NCBI RefSeq assembly: GCF_007860015.1
Contig: NZ_SJPS01000004.1
Span: 689,567-753,566 of the forward strand
DNA: 64,000 nt
Source: Bythopirellula polymerisocia
GTDB lineage: Bacteria > Planctomycetota > Planctomycetia > Pirellulales > Lacipirellulaceae
Direction of reading: 5' to 3'
A program made the position numbers and the translations under genes. Under the pieces are notes generated by a model that saw only the letters and a list, made by a program, of their open reading frames with translations, was not told where the DNA came from and did no database searches. Shown here one piece after another: positions 35,962-44,557 of this stretch (positions are counted from its first letter, which is position 1; every line of letters starts with the position of its first letter).

Positions 35962-37398
35962 TTAGAGGTTTTTCTTAGTCTTGGCTCGCTTGATCGCTTG
36001 GCTTTCAGCGGCAGCATTGTATTGAGGATTTAGATCGGTTGGCATCGGCGCTTTCAGATCGTGCTGCCATTCTTTCAGGATGCGATGTAACTCATCGCGC
36101 TTTTCCGGCAATTCTCCAGCAAGATTATTCCTCTCACGAATATCCTCACGAAGATTGAATAGCGAGATATGGCCATCCTCAATAAACTCCATCAACTTGA
36201 AATCGCCGACCCTAACAGCACTCACGGGTCGCGAGCGGAAGAGAGGGTCTCGCTGCTCAGAGTAGACAGAATAGCTTTCAAGATATGCCGGGAAATGCCA
36301 GAAAATCGGACGATCCCCGAAGCTCTCTTGTTTTCCTTGGACCAGTGGCACGATACTTCGACCATCGAGCGGCTGGTGAGGCAATGGTGCTCCGGCCATC
36401 TCGCATATTGTCGGAAAGAGATCGACTCCAATGATTGGCTCGAGTGATATTGTTCCTGGCTCTATGACACCCGGCCAATTCACAAAAAACGGGACTCGAA
36501 TACCACCTTCGAAGTAGGTCCCCTTGTATCCCCATAAAGGATCCATATCCGTTGCTGGTCCATAGCCTCCGTTGTCTGAGAAGAAGAGGACAATTGTGTT
36601 TTCGCGAATCTTCAATTGATTCAGGACGGTCATTAATCTACCAATCCCGTCATCAACGGCTTGAATCATGGTCGCCATCACAACGTGATTATGAAGTTTA
36701 CCCGGCTTCTTTGACTCATATTTTGACAGTAGCTCTTGTTTCGCTTGCAGAGGTGTATGAACTGCAAAATGAGAGAGAAAGACACACCACGGCTCGTCCT
36801 TGCTCTGTTTGATAAAATCGATTGCCTGGTCCGTCAATACATCGGCTAGATATTCGCCATTAGGCCCAAAATGGCCTTTGAAACCGGGCAACTTATTATA
36901 CTCAACGGCCACATCGAAACCTTGTGTCTTGGGATCAGTTCCCAAGTGCCACTTTCCGAAAATGCCAGTACGATACACTGATGCCTGCAGAACTTCTGCC
37001 CATGTGACAATTTCCGGGCTCAAAGTATCAGTCCCTGAAATCGGAATCAAGCGGCGATGCTTGGCCTTTCCACGAGGCTTCGTGCCAACGTTAAAAATCT
37101 GATGTCGCGGAGTGTACTGGCCTGATAAAAGACAAGCTCGGGCTGGGGCACAATTTGCCGCGCAAGAATAGGCGTCTTGAAAGATCATTCCCTCACGCGC
37201 CAGTGTATCAATGTGTGGAGTTTCATAGAAGTCGGATCCCATGTAACCCGCATCTCTCCAACCGAAATCATCCAGATAAACAAACAAGATATTTGGGCGA
37301 TCCTTCGCATAGCAACAGGCAGAGAGGACTGTTAATAGCAAGAGACAACCGACAGATTCCGTATAACGTCGATGGAGGTTGATTGAGATCGAGTTCAT
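35962..37398 (-). CDS. Secreted sulfatase (formylglycine type, C-A-P-A-R)
   Basis: About 478 residues from the ATG at 37398, giving a signal peptide (SVGCLLLLTVLSACCYA). The N-terminal PNILFVYLDDFGWRDAGYMG holds the Asp pair. Cys83 in CAPARACLLSG is the formylglycine site, and GKWHLG and FFSDNGG follow. This resembles N-acetylgalactosamine- or iduronate-sulfatase-like planctomycete enzymes. Together with the sulfatases at 32722 and 39472 it makes three in about 8 kb, pointing to degradation of sulfated algal or animal polysaccharides. It is not preceded by the GlpP-type leader found upstream of the 39472 gene. Confidence 0.92.
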   Translation of the reverse strand: MNSISINLHRRYTESVGCLLLLTVLSACCYAKDRPNILFVYLDDFGWRDAGYMGSDFYETPHIDTLAREGMIFQDAYSCAANCAPARACLLSGQYTPRHQIFNVGTKPRGKAKHRRLIPISGTDTLSPEIVTWAEVLQASVYRTGIFGKWHLGTDPKTQGFDVAVEYNKLPGFKGHFGPNGEYLADVLTDQAIDFIKQSKDEPWCVFLSHFAVHTPLQAKQELLSKYESKKPGKLHNHVVMATMIQAVDDGIGRLMTVLNQLKIRENTIVLFFSDNGGYGPATDMDPLWGYKGTYFEGGIRVPFFVNWPGVIEPGTISLEPIIGVDLFPTICEMAGAPLPHQPLDGRSIVPLVQGKQESFGDRPIFWHFPAYLESYSVYSEQRDPLFRSRPVSAVRVGDFKLMEFIEDGHISLFNLREDIRERNNLAGELPEKRDELHRILKEWQHDLKAPMPTDLNPQYNAAAESQAIKRAKTKKNL

Positions 37399-37771
37399 AG
37401 GAATCACATCTTGTAACTCGAAGGACAACATTTTGATCGATTCATCTGAATCAACTGTGAGAAGTCAGATCTTGATTTGGCCGGTAAACGACTACGGGAA
37501 TTAGAGAAGAAGTTCGACAGATAGTACACATGATAACTGTTTCAAGGAGAAACGAAAGAGAAATGTGGGGAAATGAGCGTTCTCTATATTCTAACCGAGA
37601 TGAAATCCTAAAGAGATTAAAGCCACTAGCCCAGCGCAATTCAAAGTGAGTACCACGAACTTTGACGCCACTCTGGGTTTAATTTCGATAATTTCTTAGT
37701 GAGAACACTATGCACTCAAAACGTTGACCGAGATTGCCAATCCGCGCAGGCAGAATGCTGAGGCGGAAAGC
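37399..37771. other. Intergenic stretch, no gene seen
   Basis: 373 bp of AT-rich DNA between the sulfatase start and the end of the next minus-strand gene. No conserved reading frame, no hairpin with a T-run, and no repeat was noticed. It should contain the sulfatase promoter on the minus strand. Confidence 0.45.
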
Positions 37772-38476
37772 TTACTGAGGAAATTCCAGTAGCGGCAGGG
37801 GCAGCTCTTCCACTGGTTGCTCGACCGGAGACGGTATCTCTACCGGCGGCTGTTCATCGGCTGCTGGGCCAGATGTCAACGGCTCCTCGCTCGGCAGGCT
37901 CAGCAAAGAGACGTATTCCCGAAGCAGCCGATGCGTCGAGCGGAAGGAATGGAGTTGTGCGATCTTTCGCAATTGGTCATTGCTGGCCACCTCATCGAAG
38001 TTGTCGAGCGCAGATTTAACGGCGATCGGATCGGGTTGAACCATCGAGCTTTCGCCAGCAGTCTGTCCCTGCCTGAATTCAGCCGGCAGTCGTAAGATCG
38101 CTTGCCAATGACTGGCCGAGCGGAATCCGCTCAGATCGCGTTCCAGTCGCGAGGCGGACTTGGCAACGAGGCGGCGTTGGCGTTCCAATAGCGAGAGGTC
38201 GGCACCTTGATCGACGTCGTTATAGGTATCGACTTGCTGATCCACAGAGGGTCGTTGGCGATAATGTCGGCCGTATGCAGGTGTACCGCCGTCAACTCTC
38301 GTAAACGGCGCCCGCACGGACGTACCATAGGGAGTTCGATAGACTCGCACAAACGGCGCCTTCACATACCCCGGTCCGACTTGAACCAACTGAGCCTCAG
38401 AGACCCCCGCCGCAGCCAGAAAACTAGTGAGCATTGCCAGTTGAGAGAATATTGAATGGGAGAGCATTCGCTTCAT
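37772..38476 (-). CDS. Exported hypothetical protein
   Basis: A 234-residue protein with a signal peptide (SIFSQLAMLTSFLAAAGVSEAQ). The segment after cleavage (VQVGPGYVKAPFVRVYRTPYGTSVRAPFTRV) is a repeat-like Tyr/Val/Pro motif. A helical region follows (LLERQRRLVAKSASRLERDL), then a Pro/Glu-rich tail (VEIPSPVEQPVEELPLP). No known domain. Likely periplasmic or surface-exposed. Similar short exported proteins are frequent in planctomycetes. Confidence 0.6.
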   Translation of the reverse strand: MKRMLSHSIFSQLAMLTSFLAAAGVSEAQLVQVGPGYVKAPFVRVYRTPYGTSVRAPFTRVDGGTPAYGRHYRQRPSVDQQVDTYNDVDQGADLSLLERQRRLVAKSASRLERDLSGFRSASHWQAILRLPAEFRQGQTAGESSMVQPDPIAVKSALDNFDEVASNDQLRKIAQLHSFRSTHRLLREYVSLLSLPSEEPLTSGPAADEQPPVEIPSPVEQPVEELPLPLLEFPQ

Positions 38477-38754
38477 TGAGTACCTCGAGAATCTTTGCCA
38501 GCGTGAAGTGCCCCCCTATAAGTACCTCGGTGCATGCTTCGCCCGAACTTCACCCTCATCGCCACTCAGCCATCGCTTGCTGGATCTCCTACAACGATTA
38601 TGCGGAATGGCTCAGAACTGCCGGCCCACACCGGGGCCAAGATCGTGGCATCCGATGTTTTGATCCACCAGCGAATCATTCCATTAGATCCATATCCATT
38701 CAGCTCCGCACCGCGCACCACATCAACTATTACCAACAGCAACGAAGCTGGTTC
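38477..38754. other. Intergenic stretch before the IS1380 remnant
   Basis: About 280 bp with no convincing gene. Open frames on both strands here have no recognisable domain and run into the transposase remnant, so they look accidental. Confidence 0.4.
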
Positions 38755-39272
38755 ATAGTCGCGGCACGTCCAACAGCTTACCGATCGTGGACCGCGGCGC
38801 GCGTCTACCAGGATTTTCGTTATCAAACCAGAAAAAGCTGGAGCCGAGATCGACGTGTCATTGGCAAGGCCGAACATCTGGCCAAGGGAGCAAAACCACG
38901 CTTTGTGTTCACCGGTTTGTCGACTGAAGATTATGAGGCAGCGACCGTTTATGAAAAATAGTATTGCGGACGCGGTAACAAGAAGAATCGCATCAAAGAG
39001 CAGCAATTGCATCTATTTGCGGACCGACGAGTACCTCCACCATGCGGGCTAAACAACTTCTACTCTGGCTTTCGAGTGTTGCTTATGTCTTGGCCAACAC
39101 GCTCCGTGAGGTGGGCTTACAGGGAACCCAATTCGCCAAGGGAGGGCAGCCTCAATTACCGTTGCGGCCAGTTGCCGAAGGCATTATTTATGTGTTCGGT
39201 ACGGGAGATAAATGGAGTGGTCGAAAACATTATCAGCCTCTTGCGGCATTTCTCAGCAGTTTTGTTGACTGA
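38755..39272 (+). pseudogene. IS1380-family transposase remnant (C-terminal third)
   Basis: Reading forward, RVYQDFRYQTRKSWSRDRR, VIGKAEHLAKGAKPRFVFTG and YEAATVYEK match the IS1380 transposase core. A TAG replaces an expected Leu codon (near 38959). The next codons give YCGRGN...NRIKEQQLHLFADR, and after a shift near 39035 the frame continues with MRAKQLLLWLSSVAYVLANTLREVGLQGTQFAKG. The N-terminal two thirds and the terminal inverted repeats are missing. A dead fragment that marks an old insertion just upstream of the sulfatase-GH16 operon. Confidence 0.8.
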
Positions 39273-39307
39273 CGGCAGCCAAAGGTCGTTATCGTAACTC
39301 TCAGGGG

Positions 39308-39336
39308 TTGATTTAGTTTTAGACAGAGTTCATATT
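39308..39336 (+). promoter_or_regulatory. Putative sigma70-like promoter of sulfatase-GH16 operon
   Basis: TTGATT and CATATT separated by 17 bp. The -10 ends 52 bp before the first arm of the leader element, close to the spacing at the other three copies. Matches to consensus are only moderate. Confidence 0.4.
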
Positions 39337-39387
39337 CAAAAGGCAAAAATTACATATTTCCGTTGAACAGCGTTAATAAGATCCATC

Positions 39388-39440
39388 GAGCCAGAGAATT
39401 ATTAGAAGGGCTCCACGGTTTAACCGTGGAGCCTTTTTTT
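39388..39440 (+). promoter_or_regulatory. Predicted GlpP-type antiterminator/terminator leader, copy D
   Basis: GAGCC (39388-39392), a 16-nt loop AGAGAATTATTAGAAG, then GGCTC (39409-39413), which can pair with GAGCC. GGCTC is also the first half of the terminator that follows, so the two hairpins exclude each other, the classic antitermination design. Loop boxes AGAGA and AGAA are shared with three other leaders near 44.3, 47.3 and 53.3 kb. The sulfatase ATG is 31 nt after the T-run. Binding by the nearby GlpP is inferred. Confidence 0.75.
39409..39440 (+). terminator. Intrinsic terminator inside leader D
   Basis: GGCTCCACGG pairs perfectly with CCGTGGAGCC (39424-39433) around TTTAA, followed by seven T. 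It lies before, not after, a gene, so it must be conditionally read through for sulfatase expression. Confidence 0.9.
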
Positions 39441-39471
39441 GTAGCTCAGACGTATTTTTTGAAAGTTAATC

Positions 39472-40878
39472 ATGTTACATCGATCACTGATCTGTTTTCT
39501 ATCACTAACTATCGTCGCTGGAGTTATTCACGCTGCAGAGCGGCCAAATTTTGTCGTAATATTTGCTGATGACTTGGGTTACGCGGACTTGGGTTGTTTC
39601 GGTGCGAAAGATATTGAAACACCTGCTATTGATCGAATGGCTCGCGAAGGGCGTCGGTTCACAGATTTCTATGTTGCTTCTCCAACATGTACTCCTTCCA
39701 GAGCCGCGCTGCTGACCGGTTGTTATCCGCTGCGCGCCGGATTTGATGTTTCAATTGCAGTTCGCAAGGATGGGAGTCGGTCCCCAAGCCGTGTTCTTTG
39801 GCCCGGATCACCTATGGGTCTCAATCCTGAAGAGGTCACTGTGGCAGAAGCACTTCAGGATGCAGGGTATGCCACTTGCATGGTCGGTAAATGGCACCTT
39901 GGAGATCAGCCGGAATTCAATCCTGTGAATCATGGGTTTGATAAATACTTTGGCGTCTTATACAGCAATGATATGTCCCCTTATGAGTATGTTCGCGGGA
40001 CTGAGCGACTCGATGAACCGCTGGATCGAGATGAGCAGCTTCAGCGGTACACCGAGGAAGCGGTCGACTTTATCCAGCGAGAACGGGATAAGCCGTTTTT
40101 TCTGTACTTAGCCCATACAATGCCCCATACGCCTTTAGGGGTGTCAGAGAAGTTTAGAGGTGTGTCCAAACGAGGCCTTTATGGGGATGTGGTTTCCGAA
40201 ATCGACTGGAGCGTCGGCAAGATATTGGAAGTCCTCCGCGAGCTGGAATTAGACGAACGAACATTGGTGGTTTTCACATCTGATAATGGCCCTTGGCTAC
40301 ACCGCGGGGAAGATGGTGGATTAGCGACTCCGCTACGCGGGGGCAAAGGAAGTACCTATGAAGGTGGGGTGAGAGTACCGTGTATCATGTGGCAGCCAAA
40401 TACCGTGCCCGCCGATTCTGTTTGCAATGAAATCTCTACTACGATGGATATTTTACCGACCTTTGTTTCGATGTCGGGGGGGGAAGTACCTACGGATCGT
40501 ACCATCGATGGTTATGACATCTCGCAGCTCGTCTTAGGAGAATCCCAGGCCGCTTCACCCTATGAATATTTGCTATACTATTTTGGCAACGAACTGCATG
40601 GTGTCCGTAGCGGTCGTTGGAAGTTGCGTGCGAAGAATAATCTTCGCAATGAAAACATCTATAATTACAGCGCTCCTAAGGATGTTTACCTCCCCGCAGC
40701 ACTTTACGATCTAGAGCGTGATCCCGGAGAGCAGAAATCAGTCCTCAAAGACCACCCCAAGATAGTCAAACGTCTTCAGGGTTATCTGGATGCAGCGAGG
40801 GCCGACTTAGGCGACTCGCTAACAGGTATTAAGCCTTCCAACATGCGGCCTATCGGACGAGTTGTGTCGGCACAGTAA
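39472..40878 (+). CDS. Secreted sulfatase (formylglycine type, C-T-P-S-R)
   Basis: A 468-residue protein with a short signal peptide (SLICFLSLTIVAGVIHA). FADDLGYADLG holds the metal-binding Asp pair. Cys73 in CTPSRAALLTG is the canonical C-x-P-x-R formylglycine site, and GKWHLGD and TSDNGPW follow. It is first in an operon with a GH16 enzyme (58 bp downstream), an arrangement suited to desulfating and then cutting a sulfated beta-glycan such as an agar-, porphyran- or carrageenan-like polymer. Transcription is predicted to depend on antitermination at leader D, which would tie it to glycerol-phosphate status. Confidence 0.93.
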   Translation: MLHRSLICFLSLTIVAGVIHAAERPNFVVIFADDLGYADLGCFGAKDIETPAIDRMAREGRRFTDFYVASPTCTPSRAALLTGCYPLRAGFDVSIAVRKDGSRSPSRVLWPGSPMGLNPEEVTVAEALQDAGYATCMVGKWHLGDQPEFNPVNHGFDKYFGVLYSNDMSPYEYVRGTERLDEPLDRDEQLQRYTEEAVDFIQRERDKPFFLYLAHTMPHTPLGVSEKFRGVSKRGLYGDVVSEIDWSVGKILEVLRELELDERTLVVFTSDNGPWLHRGEDGGLATPLRGGKGSTYEGGVRVPCIMWQPNTVPADSVCNEISTTMDILPTFVSMSGGEVPTDRTIDGYDISQLVLGESQAASPYEYLLYYFGNELHGVRSGRWKLRAKNNLRNENIYNYSAPKDVYLPAALYDLERDPGEQKSVLKDHPKIVKRLQGYLDAARADLGDSLTGIKPSNMRPIGRVVSAQ

Positions 40879-40936
40879 AGAGATTTTGCTTTTCCTAGCC
40901 TCCGTGTTCCAATAATTCAGCCCTAAGAAAGACTTC

Positions 40937-41890
40937 ATGACTACTCTCAATTGGCAAACTCGTATCGTAGTCACTTCGGTTTTATTGAATGTGCTTTTTT
41001 CAACACTGAGCCATGGCCAATCACAAGCTGCCGAAACCGTAGAATCGACTTGCGAATCTGAAGTTCTATTTTTTGACGATTTCTCCACTTCTGCTTTAGA
41101 TCGTTCGCAGTGGAATGTAGAGGTCGTGGAAAAACCGCATAATAATGAACAGCAGACTTATGTGGACTCCCCGGAGACACATTATCAATTACAGGGCAGC
41201 CAAGTCGTGGGTGCTCTAAATGGTACTCTCGTGCTACACCCCCGATTTAAGGCTGGATATAGAACTCCTGGGGGAAGAACTGTCGATTTTGTTTCCAGCC
41301 GGATCAACACCAAGGGAAAGGCAGAATTTGTCTACGGTAGTATTGAATCGAGAATAAAACTTCCCAAGGGGTCGGGAATCTGGCCAGCGTTCTGGGCACT
41401 TGGGTCTGGTCCTTGGCCGGCAACTGGAGAGATTGACATCATGGAGTGTGTGGGCGAGCCGGATTGGACTAGCGTGGCACTGCACGGTCCAGGTTACTCA
41501 GGCAATACGCCTTTGGTCGAAAAACATTTCTTTAAAAGTGACGAGGACGTAGCACACTGGCATGTCTATTCCGTCGATTGGTTACCGGCGGAACTTTTAT
41601 TCAAAGTAGATGGACATCCGGTCTACCGTGTGACTCGGAAAATGGTTGAGCAATACGGTGAGTGGGTGTTTGACAGCCCCAAGTATCTTATTCTCAATGT
41701 TGCATTAGGAGGGACTTACCCATCCAAGACGAATAATGTGAAATTGCCTTACTCAGGGATTCCGGAGTCCACGGTCGAACTAATTCAGAATGACAAAGCA
41801 AAGATGTTCGTCGATTGGGTCCGTGTAACAAAACATGTAAGTAATGCGCCAGCTAGTGATGGATCACATGCTGATTCGCTTGATAAATAG
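40937..41890 (+). CDS. Secreted glycoside hydrolase family 16 endo-beta-glucanase/galactanase
   Basis: A 317-residue protein. A signal peptide precedes ATIE-like FFDDFSTSALDRSQWNVEV. The GH16 catalytic signature E-x-D-x-x-E is GEIDIMECVG with nucleophile Glu165, Asp167 and acid/base Glu170. Conserved substrate-binding segments follow (FHVYSVDW-like WHVYSVDWLPAELLFKVDG, YLILNVALGG). GH16 enzymes cut laminarin, lichenan, agarose, porphyran or kappa-carrageenan; the regular E-I-D-I-M-E fits laminarinases but does not settle the matter. It is second in an operon with a sulfatase, which favours a sulfated substrate. It is convergent with glpF, 41 bp away. Confidence 0.92.
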   Translation: MTTLNWQTRIVVTSVLLNVLFSTLSHGQSQAAETVESTCESEVLFFDDFSTSALDRSQWNVEVVEKPHNNEQQTYVDSPETHYQLQGSQVVGALNGTLVLHPRFKAGYRTPGGRTVDFVSSRINTKGKAEFVYGSIESRIKLPKGSGIWPAFWALGSGPWPATGEIDIMECVGEPDWTSVALHGPGYSGNTPLVEKHFFKSDEDVAHWHVYSVDWLPAELLFKVDGHPVYRVTRKMVEQYGEWVFDSPKYLILNVALGGTYPSKTNNVKLPYSGIPESTVELIQNDKAKMFVDWVRVTKHVSNAPASDGSHADSLDK

Positions 41891-41931
41891 ATTTCTATTG
41901 ATCGAACTTTTACTGGTTTTGCTGGTGGACC

Positions 41932-42690
41932 TCAACTGATCTGCAAGTAGATGACGGCCGCCAAGACCGCGCCGGCAATGGGGCCCGCTACAGGTATCCA
42001 AGCATAGTCCCAATCGGAATCACGTTTCCCGGGGATCGGTAAGAATGCGTGGACGAGGCGAGGCCCCAGATCTCGCGCTGGGTTTATGGCATAGCCCGTG
42101 GTTCCCCCCAGAGATAAACCGATCGAGAGTACTAGCAATCCAACCGGTAGAGCACCTAGCGTCCCTAAGCCAATCTTCGCGCTGGGAGAATCGATTCCGG
42201 CAATGGTTGGCCCTTCGGCCAGCAAAGATGGCTCAACCGCTAATAAGACGGCCAGAACCAGAACCATGGTCCCAACGGCTTCGCTCAAGAAATTGCTAAA
42301 GTTCCGTCTAATTGCTGGGCCGGTTGAGAACGTAGCCAGCTTGGCATTGGCATCATCTGTCACAGCATAGTGATCTAGGTAGACAAGATACACCAGCACA
42401 GCACCTGCAATCGCCCCTGCCATTTGCGCCCCGAGGTAACCCGCTACATTCGCCCAGTCAAATTCACCCGCCGCGGCCAGGCCCAAGGTGACTGCCGGAT
42501 TGAGGTGGGCTCCGCTCATCGGGCCAACACACCAGACACCGACAAACACTGCCATTCCCCAGCCAAAGGTAATGACGATCCAACCGGAATGATGCCCCTT
42601 GGTTTCAGATAAGTTGACATTGGCAACAACCCCGTTGCCCAGCAGAACCAATAGCAAAGTGCCCAGAAATTCACCTAAATAAGCAACCAT
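41932..42690 (-). CDS. glpF: Aquaglyceroporin / glycerol uptake facilitator
   Basis: A 252-residue MIP-family channel with six membrane segments and both pore motifs: HLNPAVTLG and GYAINPARDLGPR. The Asp after the second NPAR is the glycerol-facilitator signature, in contrast to strict water channels. It lies 66 bp after glpD on the same strand, so the two form an operon driven from the glpD leader (copy A). It admits glycerol, which glpK at the right edge of the window would phosphorylate. Confidence 0.93.
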   Translation of the reverse strand: MVAYLGEFLGTLLLVLLGNGVVANVNLSETKGHHSGWIVITFGWGMAVFVGVWCVGPMSGAHLNPAVTLGLAAAGEFDWANVAGYLGAQMAGAIAGAVLVYLVYLDHYAVTDDANAKLATFSTGPAIRRNFSNFLSEAVGTMVLVLAVLLAVEPSLLAEGPTIAGIDSPSAKIGLGTLGALPVGLLVLSIGLSLGGTTGYAINPARDLGPRLVHAFLPIPGKRDSDWDYAWIPVAGPIAGAVLAAVIYLQIS

Positions 42691-42756
42691 CCGCGAAAGC
42701 TCCTATAGAACAAGATCAGATTCAAAGTTTGTCAAAAGAGTAGTCTGAAGACCAAG

Positions 42757-44280
42757 TCACGATTTGCTATATGTATCTTCTCGCGACAAAATACTTGGGT
42801 TTCCATTCAAACTATTATTGAAGTGGGGTGGAGGAACTTTGCCGGATTCAGCAAGCATTTCATAGTGGCTAAGTTCTCGATTCATTGCAACATCGCTCCA
42901 GCCAAGGAAGTTCCCCATCCAGTCTGCTACAATCCTGGCAATGCTCATGTGGTCTGAGTGATAATAGCGCCAACTCGTGCGTCGAATCATCACGTCATCA
43001 AGATGCACTGCCCATTCCTGGTTGCAATAGTGTTCAACTGCCGCTTCTGACACTTCGGGGGGGAGAATGCCACTCACATGAATTGAATTCGGAGTCTCTA
43101 AGAGTGGCGTTGTGGCAGTACGGCAGGGTTCGATAGATGGTCGAAGAAAATGAGCTACGGCATCCACTGTTTCCTCAGCCATTAGCCGATAAGAAGTTAG
43201 TTTGCCACCCGTTACATCCCACCATCCCGGATGACTCATCTTGATCTCGTGCCGACGAGAAATGTCCGATGGATTTCCATGCTTGTCGGCTACTAGAGGC
43301 CGCAAGCCAGCCCATGTGGAGAGGACGTCTTGGTTCGAAAGGCCGACGGCAGGAAACGCCTCGTTTACTACGTCGAGCACGTATTGTTGATCTTCAGGTT
43401 CGCAGCGAGGAGAGTCGATCGGTCCGTCGTAGTCTGTGTCGGTGGTCCCCAGTATTACACGTTCACCCCAGGGGATAGCGAAAAGAATCCTTGACCCTTC
43501 CGCAAATACTACTGCGTCCGGCACGGGGAGACGCGAACGATCGATGACCAGATGAACTCCTTTGGTAAGACGCAGAGAAGTTTTGGAGTGTGGCAGATTA
43601 TGAGACCAGGGCCCCGTCGCGTTGATGACACACTTGGCATGAATTTCATAGGACACATTTGTTGTCGTATTTTGCAATTCGCAACGCCAGATATCATTTT
43701 CTTGGTGTGCGTCGATAAAACGAACGTAATTGGTAACTGAGGCACCGTGATTACATGCCGATCGGAGGGTGTCTACTGTCAATCGCGCATCGTTGGTTAT
43801 GCCGTCAAAGTAGCGCACTGCACCGCTCAAATTCGAGGTCTGCAAACCTGGGAGAAGTTCGAGAATCTGTTTTCGATTAAGAACGGTGCTTTTCCCTAGA
43901 TTACGTCTACCGCATAGAAGATCGTAAACTTTGACACCGATCCCCAGTTTCCAGAGTGACCATGTCGATCTCTTGTGGGTGGGGAAAATGAAAGCTAAGG
44001 GATCAGAAAGATGAGGTGCGATTTTGTGGATGACCATTTTCTCGCGGCTGGCCTCGCGGACGAGTCCAATGTTGCCTTGTGCGAGATAGCGAATACCCCC
44101 ATGCAGCAGTCGACTTGATCGGCTACTTGTCCCTGATGCGAAATCCTGTTTGTCGATCACCGCAGTGGCTAACCCTCGCATCGCGGCATCCCGGGCCACG
44201 CCGGAACCAACGATCCCGCCCCCGACGACAAGCAGATCGAATTCACGATTAGAGAGATCTTTCTCGGTTGCTAAAGCCAT
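42757..44280 (-). CDS. glpD: Aerobic glycerol-3-phosphate dehydrogenase (FAD-dependent)
   Basis: A 507-residue flavoprotein that oxidises glycerol-3-phosphate to dihydroxyacetone phosphate at the membrane. The N-terminal dinucleotide fold is DLLVVGGGIVGSGVARDAAMRG, followed by the family motif SSRSSRLLHGGIRYL. The C-terminal DAO_C helical domain (about 395-490) has ERLIRR-like VMIRRTSWRYYH. Length matches bacterial GlpD. Its start lies 27 nt after the T-run of leader A, the same arrangement as the glpD leader that GlpP controls in Bacillus. It is divergent from glpP across 277 bp. Confidence 0.95.
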   Translation of the reverse strand: MALATEKDLSNREFDLLVVGGGIVGSGVARDAAMRGLATAVIDKQDFASGTSSRSSRLLHGGIRYLAQGNIGLVREASREKMVIHKIAPHLSDPLAFIFPTHKRSTWSLWKLGIGVKVYDLLCGRRNLGKSTVLNRKQILELLPGLQTSNLSGAVRYFDGITNDARLTVDTLRSACNHGASVTNYVRFIDAHQENDIWRCELQNTTTNVSYEIHAKCVINATGPWSHNLPHSKTSLRLTKGVHLVIDRSRLPVPDAVVFAEGSRILFAIPWGERVILGTTDTDYDGPIDSPRCEPEDQQYVLDVVNEAFPAVGLSNQDVLSTWAGLRPLVADKHGNPSDISRRHEIKMSHPGWWDVTGGKLTSYRLMAEETVDAVAHFLRPSIEPCRTATTPLLETPNSIHVSGILPPEVSEAAVEHYCNQEWAVHLDDVMIRRTSWRYYHSDHMSIARIVADWMGNFLGWSDVAMNRELSHYEMLAESGKVPPPHFNNSLNGNPSILSREDTYSKS

Positions 44281-44306
44281 GGGCGATATTCCAGTGATTG
44301 CGCAAT

Positions 44307-44338
44307 AAAAAAAGGCCCCGCGGTAACACCGCAGGGCC
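44307..44338 (-). terminator. Intrinsic terminator inside glpD leader A
   Basis: On the minus strand, GGCCCTGCGGT pairs with ACCGCGGGGCC over a GTT loop (11 bp, one G-T pair), followed by seven T just before glpD. It must be read through for glpD-glpF expression. Confidence 0.9.
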
Positions 44339-44358
44339 TTCTATTTTTTCTCTAGGCC
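44307..44358 (-). promoter_or_regulatory. Predicted GlpP antiterminator/terminator leader, copy A (glpD-glpF)
   Basis: On the minus strand GGCCT (44358-44354), then a 14-nt loop with AGAGA and TAGA boxes, then AGGCC (44339-44335), which overlaps the left arm of the terminator. The pairing GGCCT/AGGCC replaces GAGCC/GGCTC of copies C and D, so the arms covary while the loop boxes stay fixed. Bacillus GlpP with glycerol-3-phosphate is known to antiterminate in the glpD leader, so this copy links the element to that regulator. Confidence 0.82.
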
Positions 44359-44420
44359 ACTAAGTGCACTAACCGGCAATTGCCGAGATAGCAAATATCG
44401 AATTGTTCTTACTAGTTTAT

Positions 44421-44448
44421 ACTGTACACTTGATCGAAGTAGTGTCAA
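44421..44448 (-). promoter_or_regulatory. Putative glpD promoter
   Basis: On the minus strand a perfect TTGACA (44448-44443), a 16-bp spacer and TACAGT (44426-44421). The -10 ends 62 bp before the first arm of leader A. Confidence 0.55.
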
Positions 44449-44557
44449 TTAACTTGTTGCAGTTAATAGCAGTTACTTTATACGCTTGCCATTCGGTATT
44501 GACAGGCTTGATTGGTCGAACCGTCGCTGATTCCCGCAACTTTTCACTTCCAGTAAG

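Noticed and set aside
38434-38961. Forward open frame of 175 codons
   Set aside because: Only its last part matches a transposase (IS1380); the first half has no family pattern and overlaps the start of the minus-strand exported protein gene.
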